Part shown: piece by piece, positions 7,670 to 15,713 of the stretch
Position numbering within the stretch: position 1 is the stretch's first letter
How the letters are laid out: every line of letters begins with the position of its first letter
Assembly: GCA_963851325.1 (NCBI GenBank)
Contig: CAWKOR010000002.1
Location: forward strand, 1-64,000
Reading direction: 5' to 3'
DNA length: 64,000 bases
DNA from: DATGKG01 sp963851325
Lineage (GTDB): Bacteria; Desulfobacterota; Binatia; Binatales; Binataceae
Notes under the pieces: model-generated
Seen by the model: only the letters and a program-made list of their open reading frames with translations
Told to the model about the DNA's origin: nothing
Databases searched by the model: none
Program-made: the position numbers and the translations under genes

Positions 7670-9014
7670 TCAGCACCGGCTCGCCAGCGGCCGGTTTTGC
7701 GATTCCCAATTTTTCCAGCACCGCCTGCTGTCCGATGCGCACCCCGTGGTCCGCCAGCCGCGTGACGATATCCACAAACTCCGCGACGCCGGTGTCGTCC
7801 GCCATTCCCATCGTCAGGCGCGGATAATTTTTGCGCGGTCCCAGGTTGAGATCGACGATCGGGCGGATCAGATCGCGGTTGATGGTGGCGGCGAGGCGGC
7901 GCGCATCGGCACTCAGAATGTCGCGACGCACCGTGTCATGCACTTGCGCGGCGGCGCGCGATCCGGCGCCCGGCGCAATCTCGGTGGTGAGCGTCTGTCC
8001 CAGCACCGCCTTGCTGACCTGCGCGTCAAGATACTGGCAGAAGTTCTGATAGAGCTCCGCGCTGCCGGTCCGGCGCGCCTCGGTAAATTCGATGAGCATC
8101 GACTCCGGGATGATCGCCGCGGCATCGGTGCCGATATTTGCTACAGCTTGTAGGAGTGTGGTCTTGTCCTGCTCGGTGGCGCCGGCGCCGTATTTCCCGA
8201 CCCGCAGCGGTTGCCCGAAGACTTCCGCGAAGGTGACCCAATCCTTGAGTATGTAATTCTTGAACAGATAGGACCATCCCGCCGCGCGTGCGAGACCGCC
8301 GCGAATCGGCAAGCCGGCCTTGGCCCGCGCGAAGTGGACGATGAACTTGTAGGGCAGCAGCGGCTCGGTCATCGGCTGGATGCCGCTGCCACCGCGCAAG
8401 CCTCCATGGAGTCCGTTTCCCTTGAAATGCGATCCGCGCGCGAGACTTTCTTTTTCGTGTCCGTGCGCCCCCGCGTCGCCATCCATGCTGCGCACCAGCA
8501 GCTCTTCGCCGGAGATCGAATCGAATGCGAACCAGCGCGGATCGCGCCACTGCAGGCGGCGCGGAAACCATTCGCGATTCGAGGTATCCCACACGATCTC
8601 GGTGGCGGAGAAGCCCTTTCCGATGGCGTCGAGAATGTCGATCAGCGCGCTCGGCATATCCAGCGCGTCGCCGGCGAGCATCGCGCGCACCATTTCGGCG
8701 GCGCGCACATCAGCTTTCTCGCCTGACGCGGGCCGCACTTCAAGGTCAAGCTGACTGACGGCTTGCTTGCGGGTGCTCAGGACCGCGAGATAGTGGAGGT
8801 CTTTTTCCTCCATCTCCTCGGCGAGCTCCAGGTAGAGAAATGGATCGCCAAATTCCGCTTCGCGCAGGATTTGCGAGAGTCGCTCCGGGGTCAGTCCGGC
8901 CGACGGATGCATCGAGGAATAAATGTTGCGCACCCCGGTAAGGGTCGGCGCGGCCTGCTCGTCACGCAGGCGCTCGCAATCAACTTCGCGCCCGAACGCG
9001 TCGTAAAGTTTCAT
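7635..9014 (-). CDS. Mu gp29-like phage portal protein (DUF935)
   Basis: The 459-aa product matches the DUF935 portal family of Mu-like phages in length and motifs: LTPERLSQILREAEFGDP near the N-terminus, a central FHFARAKAG-like segment (FIVHFARAKAGLPIRGG), FGQPLRVGKYG, and VSKAVLGQTLTTE. The portal forms the DNA entry channel of the capsid. It follows the small and large terminase genes in Mu order (gp27, gp28, gp29), but the head and tail genes that should come next are absent and host DNA begins. Its stop lies inside the 3' end of the host methyltransferase gene. Confidence 0.88.
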   Translation of the reverse strand: MKLYDAFGREVDCERLRDEQAAPTLTGVRNIYSSMHPSAGLTPERLSQILREAEFGDPFLYLELAEEMEEKDLHYLAVLSTRKQAVSQLDLEVRPASGEKADVRAAEMVRAMLAGDALDMPSALIDILDAIGKGFSATEIVWDTSNREWFPRRLQWRDPRWFAFDSISGEELLVRSMDGDAGAHGHEKESLARGSHFKGNGLHGGLRGGSGIQPMTEPLLPYKFIVHFARAKAGLPIRGGLARAAGWSYLFKNYILKDWVTFAEVFGQPLRVGKYGAGATEQDKTTLLQAVANIGTDAAAIIPESMLIEFTEARRTGSAELYQNFCQYLDAQVSKAVLGQTLTTEIAPGAGSRAAAQVHDTVRRDILSADARRLAATINRDLIRPIVDLNLGPRKNYPRLTMGMADDTGVAEFVDIVTRLADHGVRIGQQAVLEKLGIAKPAAGEPVLTSASSRGGLNP

Positions 9015-9063
9015 CGCAATCTCCTTTGAGGCGACGCCGCACCTCGCGCGGGTCGCGGTGCGC

Positions 9064-9222
9064 TCACCAGATCGTGGTAGGCTTTTCGTCCTTGTGGTCG
9101 GCTTCTCCTACTTTGAGAAACCATTCGCCGTCGCAGCGATGGCAGGGCTGCGGCATCTCGGCCAGCGAGAGGGTGAATTCGTGTCCGCACTGCTCGCATT
9201 TCCATTTCCAGAATTTGTTCAT
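9064..9222 (-). CDS. 52-aa zinc-ribbon protein
   Basis: A short reading frame from ATG 9222 encodes 52 residues with two CxxC pairs: CEQC at 9-12 and CHRC at 27-30, in a rubredoxin-like or zinc-ribbon arrangement (KWKCEQCGHEF, then PQPCHRCDGEW). A GGACTCC stretch upstream is a poor ribosome site, but the codon pattern and paired cysteines support a real gene. It sits between terminase and portal genes on the same strand. A structural or regulatory phage role is possible; Mu Com is also a small zinc protein, but the sequence similarity is not clear. Confidence 0.7.
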   Translation of the reverse strand: MNKFWKWKCEQCGHEFTLSLAEMPQPCHRCDGEWFLKVGEADHKDEKPTTIW

Positions 9223-9270
9223 GGTGGAGTCCTCGTTTTAAGAGCGGTTGGGTTTGCAAGCATCGCAGAC

Positions 9271-9408
9271 CTAACCCCTAACCCCTTCCCCTTTTTGGGA
9301 AGGGGGACCGGACAAGGGACGGAACGTTTTCTTGATCGTTTGATCGCCGCAAAAACCACTCTGTTCCGCTCCCCTTCCCTGAAGTGAAGGGGAAGGGGCA
9401 GGGGTTGG
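9271..9408. repeat. MITE/REP-like element with imperfect terminal inverted repeats
   Basis: The left end reads CTAACCCCTAACCCCTTCCC and the right end is its imperfect inverse (GGGGAAGGGGCAGGGGTTGG). Inner GGGAAGGGG and CCCCTTCCC blocks pair as well. About 138 bp in total with no coding capacity. Its right end touches the terminase stop codon. This C/G-rich repeat type is a familiar dispersed intergenic element in high-GC genomes. Confidence 0.6.
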
Positions 9409-9409
9409 C

Positions 9410-10933
9410 TCACCACGCGCCGGCTCCAAACCGCAGCCGGCCGTGATTGGTCGATATCGAATCCTCGTCCGGCGGCGGTCCCCACGGATCGCGCCGCCGC
9501 ATCCCCAGCAGCGAGATTGGCCGATAGTCGATTTCTGCTACATCCTGGCGCGAGGCGAAGTACGCCAGCGCCGCGGCGATCGCGCTGTCGCCATGACGCG
9601 ATTTATGGTCGCTGCCGCGCATCCGGCGGTCGCCGATCTGCGCGACCCCGTGCTCGACCACAATCGCGCGATGGTCGAGCAGGATGTCGGCGTCGCGGGG
9701 AATCGCGAGGGAGCCGTCCTCGAACGCCGCTTTGAAGCGCGGCATCTGCTCGCGATACCACTCGGTCGAAAGCATCACCTGCGCGATGCGGGCGCCGTAA
9801 CGCTGGCGCGCGGTTTCGGCCAGGTACTGCCCGTTGCCGCGTGCGTCCATCGCGCCGCCCAAAAATCGCGGCATCCGATCTGCTATATAGAAGAGGATCT
9901 GCTCCTGCTGACGAAACGGAATGTTGCGCAGCTCGACGACGAACGGAGTGCGACGTTTCAGATCGCGTTGGATTTGCAGCGGCCAAATCACCGTGAGATC
10001 GCCGAGCCGCCCGAAATCCTCGCCGAAGCAGGTGGCAAGCGTCGGATCGAGCGCCGCGAGGATCGCCTCGAGGTGGTCCTCGAGGAACGCCGCGGTCTCG
10101 GCGCGGCGCACGGCTTCCGGCAACTCGCCGAACTCGGCCGGCATTTCCCATCGGATCACCGGAACCTCGGTTTCCATCCGCGCCTCGATCAACACCGAGG
10201 AGAGGAACGCGCCGGCCGACGCACGCGGGATGCAGTGCAGTTCCTCGTCGGCGTGGTCGCCGTAAAATTCCTCCAACTCGCGGGTCCACGCCGCTTCGCC
10301 GTCGGGCGACCATTCGCGCTCCAGGTGCGCGCAGATCTTGTGATAGAGGCCCTGCGCGACCGCTTCCTCAAGCGTGATGCGATGCAGCGAGTAGGGGCGC
10401 CGGCCCGCGCGAACGTCCCCGACCAGCTCGTTGAAGGAGCTGTCGGCGCCGTTGTGGGTCGAGATGATGCGCACGCATCCGCCCCACATGGTGAATGCGA
10501 GCGCCGCTTTGAGCAGCCCGGGCAGGTCCTCGTGAAAGGCGGCCTCGTCGATCACGGCGCAACCCTGCTTGCCGCGCAGGTTGGAGGGACGCGAGGACAG
10601 CGCGACGATTTTGTGGCCGGAGGCGAAGCGGACCCGATAGGCGAGGATGTCGCGCGCCTGATCGCGGATCGCGATCTGCTCGATGGCGCGCCCGGTGCGA
10701 TCGAACTCGCGCGCCCACCAGGCGGCGGTCTCGACGAATTCCAGCGCCATGTCCTTGTTGTAGCCTATGTACCAGGTGTCCATGCCGGTTTTGCTCGCGG
10801 CCGAGAGCGCACGATCGGCGGCCTCGCACCAGGTGATTCCGACCCGGCGCGATTTTTCGCAGACCTTCACCCGCGCCGAGTCGGTGATCCATTTGCGCTG
10901 ATAAGGCAACAAGAGGTCGAGGCGGTTGTTCAT
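9410..10933 (-). CDS. Mu gp28-like phage terminase large subunit
   Basis: The 507-aa product is a packaging ATPase-nuclease. A Walker A-like CEKSRRVGIT is at about 25-34 and a Walker B CAVIDEAAF at about 125-133, both characteristic of Mu-type terminases. The C-terminal RNase H-like nuclease part shows GEDFGR, MDARGNG and HGDSAIAAALA acidic positions. ATG 10933 is chosen over GTG 10942 because TAAGG lies 8 bases before it. It directly follows the DUF3486 small-subunit gene. The frame is intact with all motifs, although the module around it is incomplete. Confidence 0.9.
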   Translation of the reverse strand: MNNRLDLLLPYQRKWITDSARVKVCEKSRRVGITWCEAADRALSAASKTGMDTWYIGYNKDMALEFVETAAWWAREFDRTGRAIEQIAIRDQARDILAYRVRFASGHKIVALSSRPSNLRGKQGCAVIDEAAFHEDLPGLLKAALAFTMWGGCVRIISTHNGADSSFNELVGDVRAGRRPYSLHRITLEEAVAQGLYHKICAHLEREWSPDGEAAWTRELEEFYGDHADEELHCIPRASAGAFLSSVLIEARMETEVPVIRWEMPAEFGELPEAVRRAETAAFLEDHLEAILAALDPTLATCFGEDFGRLGDLTVIWPLQIQRDLKRRTPFVVELRNIPFRQQEQILFYIADRMPRFLGGAMDARGNGQYLAETARQRYGARIAQVMLSTEWYREQMPRFKAAFEDGSLAIPRDADILLDHRAIVVEHGVAQIGDRRMRGSDHKSRHGDSAIAAALAYFASRQDVAEIDYRPISLLGMRRRDPWGPPPDEDSISTNHGRLRFGAGAW

Positions 10934-10943
10934 CGCGCGCACC

Positions 10944-11780
10944 TTATGGCTTGATCTCCATCAGCGCCGCCCGAATCGATTGTTCTACTTCAGGAGAGAG
11001 TCCCGCCTCACTGGCGACTTTTGATACTTTCCGACTAGCCGCCTCGATCAGCTGGACCAGCTTAAGGTCGCGATCGAGATCCCATCTTTCACCCTTGATT
11101 AACTGATCCCCGATCGTGGTGGTGTTTTTGACCAGCGTGCTGATCGCCGCCAGCACCATCTTGATCGGATACTTGGGCTGCCCAGTTCCGGGATCGGAGC
11201 CGGCCTCGCCGGCGACCGCCTCGCCGGAGGCCGCTTCGGCGCGCTTGCGGTTGCGCCGCTGATGGACTTTCGCGGAGCGTTGGCTTGAGCAATCGGCCTG
11301 ATCGACAGCCTCAATCACGGTGTTCATCTGGATCAGCATGTCGAAGATCTTGGTCTGGACCAGCATGGTCAGCACCCGATTGATTTCCTCGTTGTCGCCG
11401 CCGCTGGCCTCGACGATCGCGCGTGCCTCCTGAGTGGCGTATTTGACCGGCAGGAGCTTCAGATCAACATTGTGCCGCTTGCGATAACTGAGCGAGGCGG
11501 GTGAAACCCGCAACTGATGCTGCTCTTCGAGCCAGCGCGAAAGCCACTCGTAACTCCGATACGCGTCACTGGCCAGGCGGTGATCCAATTCGTTTCTGAC
11601 TTCGTCGGGCAGCTCGTCAATCTTGCCGCGGCGTTGCTCGCGGAACGGCTTGCCCCGCTTGGTCAGACGGATCATCCGGGGCTCTGGGAGCGCCGAGTCC
11701 GATTTCACTACTTCGGTAGTCCCGATATCGGCTGCGGGCGGACGCGACGAGTCGCCGCTGGGTTTGCTTTGCGTTGGCAT
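10944..11780 (-). CDS. Mu gp27-like phage protein (DUF3486), probable small terminase
   Basis: The 278-aa product contains RGKIDELPDEVRNELDHRL, SYEWLSRWLEEQ and VSPASLSYRKR, the conserved N-terminal helix-turn-helix-like region of DUF3486, the Mu gp27 family encoded just before the large terminase. This one has a longer Pro/Ser-rich N-terminus and a Gly/Ala/Glu-rich insert near residues 175-205. It probably recognises DNA for packaging. It is followed within 11 bases by the large subunit. Confidence 0.85.
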   Translation of the reverse strand: MPTQSKPSGDSSRPPAADIGTTEVVKSDSALPEPRMIRLTKRGKPFREQRRGKIDELPDEVRNELDHRLASDAYRSYEWLSRWLEEQHQLRVSPASLSYRKRHNVDLKLLPVKYATQEARAIVEASGGDNEEINRVLTMLVQTKIFDMLIQMNTVIEAVDQADCSSQRSAKVHQRRNRKRAEAASGEAVAGEAGSDPGTGQPKYPIKMVLAAISTLVKNTTTIGDQLIKGERWDLDRDLKLVQLIEAASRKVSKVASEAGLSPEVEQSIRAALMEIKP

Positions 11781-11787
11781 CAGAGCC

Positions 11788-12102
11788 TCACCAGTACTTG
11801 CGCGGACGCGCGACGCCGGCCGGCGCCTTGGCGGTGTACTCGACCACGTCGACCCCTTGCGCAGTCAGCTTCGCAAACCAGATGTCGCAATCCTCGCCCT
11901 CCAGTTCGACCAGTCCGAGATCGCGCAGATAGCTCAACTCGCGCCGCATCTGGTTGAGTGAAAGCGCAATCCTGATATCGGTGAGCACGCGCCAGACGAT
12001 TTGTTCGGAGACCGCGATCGGACGTCCGGCGTCAACCACGCGCAAGATTCGCCAGCGCGCTTCCTCGCGCTGGCGCTGTTCGAGATCCATTCCTTCAGGC
12101 AT
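11788..12102 (-). CDS. Mu gp26-like winged-helix phage protein
   Basis: The 104-aa product looks like a winged helix: an N-terminal helix (QRQREEARWRILRVVDAGRP), a recognition-like helix (LSLNQMRRELSYLRDLGLVE), and a C-terminal wing with a KLTAQGVDVVEYTA stretch. Its place between the gp25-like and gp27-like genes matches the Mu gp26 slot. Its start overlaps the gp25-like gene by 8 bp. A DNA-binding role in packaging or late regulation is inferred. Confidence 0.65.
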   Translation of the reverse strand: MPEGMDLEQRQREEARWRILRVVDAGRPIAVSEQIVWRVLTDIRIALSLNQMRRELSYLRDLGLVELEGEDCDIWFAKLTAQGVDVVEYTAKAPAGVARPRKYW

Positions 12103-12388
12103 AGAGTTTTTCCTTTATCGGTCCGATTTCCTCGCGCATCTCTTCGCGCAAGCCGTCCATCTTGGCGTCCAGCGTGGCGGAGAACCTGATCCAGTCCTCG
12201 CGGCGCACGTATTCGATCGGCAGCAACACGCGCAACTCGTAAATCGCACGCTCCATTTGCGACCAGCGTTCATCGTCGCGCCGCACCAGGCGTTGATTGC
12301 GTTCCAGCATCGCGCGCAACGCCGCCAGGTTGATTCCCACAAACGTCATCAGCACCGACGCGAAAGTGGCGACCGCTTCCCAGCTCAT
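12095..12388 (-). CDS. Mu gp25-like membrane and coiled-coil protein (DUF2730-like)
   Basis: The 97-aa product has one N-terminal membrane helix (about 5-25, SWEAVATFASVLMTFVGINL), then a charged helical region with heptad-like spacing. This is the shape of the DUF2730 family at the Mu gp25 position. It overlaps the upstream two-TM gene by 4 bp and the downstream gp26-like gene by 8 bp, so translation is coupled. The exact function is not established. Confidence 0.6.
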   Translation of the reverse strand: MSWEAVATFASVLMTFVGINLAALRAMLERNQRLVRRDDERWSQMERAIYELRVLLPIEYVRREDWIRFSATLDAKMDGLREEMREEIGPIKEKLYA

Positions 12389-12645
12389 CTAGCTCCCGGC
12401 CCGGCAACCAACGGCGGCTCCGGTTCGGTGCTGCGTTTGATGGTGCAGGCGCCGGCCATGGCGAGCAGAACCACCGCCAGCCCGCGCCCGTAAGCGTCGG
12501 CGTCGGTGGGCACGAATTGGCGGGTCCTCGCCACCTGCACGCACCAGAACACGATGTAGGCAAATGCGCCCAGGACGCCGAGAACGCGTGCCGCGTCGTA
12601 GGTCAGATTGTCCTTACCGGTGAGAATGTCATTCAGTACTTTCAA
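12385..12645 (-). CDS. Small two-TM phage protein, candidate holin
   Basis: The 86-aa product has two hydrophobic segments (about 21-40 and 52-68) with a short polar loop and a Pro/Gly-rich tail. Small size, two membrane helices and placement next to the spanin genes fit a class II-like holin, which would permeabilise the inner membrane at lysis. There is no diagnostic motif, so this is a candidate only. A start-stop ATGA overlap links it to the gp25-like gene. Confidence 0.5.
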   Translation of the reverse strand: MKVLNDILTGKDNLTYDAARVLGVLGAFAYIVFWCVQVARTRQFVPTDADAYGRGLAVVLLAMAGACTIKRSTEPEPPLVAGPGAR

Positions 12646-12811
12646 AGATTTGCTACCTCAGTCGATTAATCAGTCGAGTCGAGTGATTATTTATTCGGCT
12701 CCGTGGACCTCCCGATTTCGTGACATAGTCAATGCGGTTTCTGGTTCGGCGTGCTGCGCGCCGCAAGCGTGCGAGGCGGTAACAGAGGTCACGGTTTTTT
12801 CGTACGGGGCC

Positions 12812-12867
12812 GGCGGCGGAATGACCGCCGCCCGCCCGAGGCGCGACCCCGCCCGGAGTCGCGCCTC
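12812..12867. terminator. Two adjacent perfect hairpins downstream of the spanin genes
   Basis: GAGGCGCGAC and GTCGCGCCTC at 12838-12867 form a 10-bp stem with a 10-base loop. GGCGGCGG and CCGCCGCC at 12812-12832 form an 8-bp stem with a 5-base loop. They lie just after the outer-spanin stop on the minus strand. Neither is followed by a T-run in that direction, so they could be a Rho-type stop, an RNA-stability structure or a protein site. Confidence 0.4.
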
Positions 12868-12884
12868 CTCTGCTAAGGAGCCGA

Positions 12885-13235
12885 TCATTTGGCGCCCTCG
12901 CGGACTTGGCGCGAGCTCGTACCGAGCGCTCCCGGAGCCCCCGGCGCCTGATCGCCCAGCGGCGCTGCGCACCCCTCGAGCAGCAGCTCGCGCTGGCGGA
13001 CCGCGCCTTTCAGCAAGGCCACCGTCGCCGCATAAGCCCGGATGGTATCGGCGGGCGCGGAGTCGGCCCTGAGGCTGGAGATTGGAAGTTCCGGTTTGGC
13101 GAGTTTTCCTACCTGGCAGTAGACGGGAGTCGGAATCGGGACACCGGCTTCGATCGGAGTGAGAACCGGCTGCGGCTGCGCGCCGCACCCGAGCATCGCA
13201 ACACTCGCCAGAAGCATCAGAAATTTCCTCACCAT
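12885..13235 (-). CDS. Outer-membrane spanin (Rz1-like lipoprotein)
   Basis: The start ATG 13235 overlaps the stop of the inner spanin in the heptamer ATGGTGA. The product is about 116 aa with a signal sequence and lipobox (VRKFLMLLASVAMLGCGA), a proline-rich segment (PVLTPIEAGVPIPTPVYC) and a helical region. Small size, lipobox, proline content and coupling to a TM-coiled-coil protein fit an o-spanin, which fuses the outer membrane to the inner one at lysis. The frame extends further upstream, but that would bury the signal peptide. Confidence 0.65.
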   Translation of the reverse strand: MVRKFLMLLASVAMLGCGAQPQPVLTPIEAGVPIPTPVYCQVGKLAKPELPISSLRADSAPADTIRAYAATVALLKGAVRQRELLLEGCAAPLGDQAPGAPGALGTSSRQVREGAK

Positions 13236-13642
13236 GGCGACAGCTCCGCGGCGCGCGCGTTTCCCCACCGGATGGCGCCTTCGCATCCGGAGTCGGTCCG
13301 GATCGGCGCCGCAATCAACGCCCGTGCCTGCTGCTCGCCCTGCCCCGAAGCCACCGCGCCTTCACGGGATGCCGCTTCCTCGTTGGACGCCATCGCATTC
13401 GCGGCGGCATCCGCGCGGGCCCGAAGCTCGGCCACCGCCGCATTCTGACGATCGATGGTCGCGCCCAGCGCCTGATTGGCGGCGTGCAAGACAGCCGCCT
13501 CCGCGCCGAGTCGCGCCACCTGGCTCCGCGCCTCATCGCGCTGATGAACCAGCAGCGCGCGATACGCGAGCAGTGACGCCAGCAACCCGAGCACGGCCAG
13601 CGGCTTCCAACAGTAGGACAGAAGAATTCCAACTAGCGGCAT
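13229..13642 (-). CDS. Inner-membrane spanin (Rz-like)
   Basis: About 137 aa from ATG 13642, chosen because GGAAG precedes it. One N-terminal membrane helix (LVGILLSYCWKPLAVLGLLA) is followed by a long alanine/arginine-rich coiled coil (RDEARSQVARLGAEAAV, then NQALGATIDRQNAAVAEL). This is the architecture of Rz i-spanins. Its stop overlaps the lipoprotein start, as is common for spanin pairs. Confidence 0.7.
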   Translation of the reverse strand: MPLVGILLSYCWKPLAVLGLLASLLAYRALLVHQRDEARSQVARLGAEAAVLHAANQALGATIDRQNAAVAELRARADAAANAMASNEEAASREGAVASGQGEQQARALIAAPIRTDSGCEGAIRWGNARAAELSPW

Positions 13643-14071
13643 GGCAACTTCCCCGTTCCATGCGGGCATTCGATCGATAGTGGGTTAGCCGCCACCCGCG
13701 CATCCAGCGTTGCCAGTTGCGCTACGACATTGGCCAGCGACCGGGTGCCGCTGCCCGCACCTGCAAATCGTCCCGCGCGCGCCGATGATAGTTTGTCCGT
13801 AGCTCTGGGAGCCATCGTCAGCGACTCGTGCGGTCCGGGAGCCCGGTTCGCGCCAAACGACATACGCCCTCCAAAATGCGCCGACGCTGACAGTTGCCGG
13901 GGGGCACAGCTGAGCACCCGGGGGCTTCGGACATGCCCATGGCTCCCATTTCGCGTCCTCCAACAGTTGGAGACAGGTGGTGCAGGCGCTTTACGGTCGT
14001 TCGAATTCGCATGCCTGGACGAACCGGCACCTGCCAATCGGCCATTCAACGGTCTCAGCAACCCGCGCACG
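13643..14071 (-). other. Unresolved coding stretch in the phage module
   Basis: This module is otherwise tightly packed, yet no single frame is clearly right here. Candidates on the minus strand: ATG 14079 to 13633 (148 aa, start overlaps the Mor stop); 14045 to 13818 (75 aa) followed two bases later by ATG 13815 to 13633 (60 aa); and 13963 to 13685 (92 aa). The third frame has the most protein-like text (VSVGAFWRAYVVWREPG) and continues upstream through one TAA into a Cys-rich stretch (CRFVQACEFERP, then ACTTC). A decayed Cys-rich gene is plausible. Confidence 0.4.
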
Positions 14072-14506
14072 CTACTCATCGCGGAGCTGTGCCAACACTT
14101 TGTAGACATATCTTTCACTGAGGCATAACTCGCGCGCGATCCGCGAGATACTCGATCCGCGATGGCGCATAAGGGAAATTCGCCGTCGCGTCACATGACC
14201 GGCGTGGTTAGGCAACCAGATCCGCTCGCCTCCGAAGATCGCGCCCAGACGCCCCGCGGCATCGCCACCGATCACTCGGGTCAATGGATCGGCGGGCCCA
14301 GGCCTCCTCGCGATATAGAGACGACCCCCTCCAAAAGTAGAAATGAGACGGGCGGTCGCTCCTGCGCCAATCACGCGCGCGATGTTCTCCACGGCGGGTG
14401 CGTTGGGATCGAGCCGACGCCGCGGTAGCATCGCATCGAAGGCCACGACGCGCTCCAGTCGAAGGCTGGCGTCTTTCACGGCCCGTGCTTGGTCGACGAG
14501 ATTCAC
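14072..14506 (-). CDS. Mor-like transcription activator
   Basis: 144 aa from GTG 14506, which overlaps the previous stop as GTGA. The C-terminal half matches the Mor/C activator family of Mu-like phages: two glycine-rich FGG segments (STFGGGRLYI and AIFGGERIWLP) and a C-terminal helix-turn-helix (RRISLMRHRGSSISRIAREL, then CLSERYVYKVL). Mor activates middle transcription in Mu. Here it lies upstream of lysis and packaging genes and may drive them. Confidence 0.8.
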   Translation of the reverse strand: MNLVDQARAVKDASLRLERVVAFDAMLPRRRLDPNAPAVENIARVIGAGATARLISTFGGGRLYIARRPGPADPLTRVIGGDAAGRLGAIFGGERIWLPNHAGHVTRRRISLMRHRGSSISRIARELCLSERYVYKVLAQLRDE

Positions 14507-14721
14507 AGCTTGTAGGCCGCGCGCAGGTTGGCGGGAATTTGGCCGACTTTCTCGTCGCGGTCGTAGACGGTACGCCAGCCGAATTCTTCGATCTCGGACG
14601 CGCACAGCTTGCATACTCCGGCGGTGCGCATCGCATCGGCGAGCAAAATCGGATCGCGGCAAAAGACGCATTTTACCGAACGCTCCGCGGTCGCGGTGGA
14701 TTTTCGCGCGACTGATTCCAT
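14503..14721 (-). CDS. Small zinc-finger phage protein, 72 aa
   Basis: The product has two CxxC pairs, CVFC (about 18-21) and CKLC (about 37-40), 15 residues apart, then EIEEFGWRTVYDRDE. This looks like a treble-clef or ribbon-type zinc site. It is the first gene of the leftward phage operon; GGAG lies 11 bases before its ATG. Translation is coupled to the Mor-like gene by a GTGA overlap. A regulatory role is likely but unproven. Confidence 0.65.
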   Translation of the reverse strand: MESVARKSTATAERSVKCVFCRDPILLADAMRTAGVCKLCASEIEEFGWRTVYDRDEKVGQIPANLRAAYKL

Positions 14722-15004
14722 CTTTCAAATTCTCCAAAAAAGAGTTGCATCAAGACTGTTTGCTACTACAGTAGAGGGATGGGGTCGGCTGCACACAGAC
14801 CCGGGCGCCGATGGCGGCGGGATCGCGAGGCGTGTGGTCAAGATGGTCACGTAGTCGAGGCGGCAAGTATGGCATCCTTGGGATTTGGCCGGCATCGGGA
14901 CAGAAACAAAGCCGCGGCGAGCCTGAACTGAAGGTATCTTGTGTTTAGTTCGGCCCCATGCTTAATAGAGATATTTCACAACTAAGGGAGAAAGTCAAAC
15001 TACA
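14722..15004. promoter_or_regulatory. Divergent phage control region
   Basis: 283 bases between the leftward operon and the rightward repressor gene. CTACTacAGTAG (14763-14774) is a perfect inverted repeat, overlapped by ACTGT (14755-14759) and ACAGT (14768-14772). CTACAGT recurs at 15000-15006 across the repressor start codon. These are candidate repressor sites. AAGGGAGAAAG at about 14984-14994 is the repressor ribosome site. Confidence 0.5.
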
Positions 15005-15670
15005 GTGGTTGACAGCGACCAGCAGGATCTCCAGTCTCGTTTGGACCAAGTTCTCAGGAAGTTCAGTTCGGTGGCGGACCTAGCGCGCGCGATTGGTGTG
15101 TCGGACAATGCGATCTACAAGTGGCTGTCGGGGCGCGGCCAACCGAGTGTCGCGAACCTGGTAGCGTTGGCGAACGCCGCCAAGGTCTCAGTCGAATGGC
15201 TGGCGACCGGCCGCGAAGAAACCGCAGCGAAACGTGCGAAGGCGGGAGGCACCGAGCACAGCGATTTTGCCTATGTCGGCCGATACGATATCAAGGGGCC
15301 CGGCGCGCGCGGGGAAGCCCTGCGGAGCGAGCAATTCGTTGACTATCTCGCCTTCAAGAAGGACTGGGTACGTTCGCGACTGAACGCCGATCCTCGCAGC
15401 CTCGTGCTTATCGAGGCGGTGGGCGACTCGATGGCTCCCACTTTGGAGGACTCCGACCTACTGTTGGTGGATCTTTCGGAGCCCCGATTCCAACGCGACG
15501 GGATTTACGTGCTGCGGCGCGAGCACGAGCTGACCGTGAAGCGGATACAGCGACGCCCGGATGGCGCGTTCAATATCATAAGCGACAATCACGTCTACGA
15601 ATCGTCGGTCGTGGCCAGCGAAAGTGTGCACATCCTGGGGCGGGTAATTTGGGCTGCGGGCCGTTTGTGA
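15005..15670 (+). CDS. CI-like phage repressor with S24 peptidase domain
   Basis: The 221-aa product starts at GTG 15005. Residues about 20-66 form an HTH_3-type DNA-binding domain (VADLARAIGVSDNAIYKWLS). Residues about 120-220 form a LexA-like S24 peptidase with the catalytic serine in GDSMAPTL (S142) and lysine in TVKRI (K179). Such repressors hold lysogeny and self-cleave on DNA damage. Both catalytic residues are present, so it should be SOS-responsive. It is divergent from the lysis and packaging operon. Confidence 0.9.
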   Translation: MVDSDQQDLQSRLDQVLRKFSSVADLARAIGVSDNAIYKWLSGRGQPSVANLVALANAAKVSVEWLATGREETAAKRAKAGGTEHSDFAYVGRYDIKGPGARGEALRSEQFVDYLAFKKDWVRSRLNADPRSLVLIEAVGDSMAPTLEDSDLLLVDLSEPRFQRDGIYVLRREHELTVKRIQRRPDGAFNIISDNHVYESSVVASESVHILGRVIWAAGRL

Positions 15671-15713
15671 GAGGCGCGAAACTAACCAACCGCCGCCCTC
15701 AATCGAAACCTAC

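Noticed and set aside
9443..10954. 503-aa plus-strand reading frame
   Set aside because: It is the antisense shadow of the terminase gene; its composition is Arg/His/Ala-rich and has no domain.
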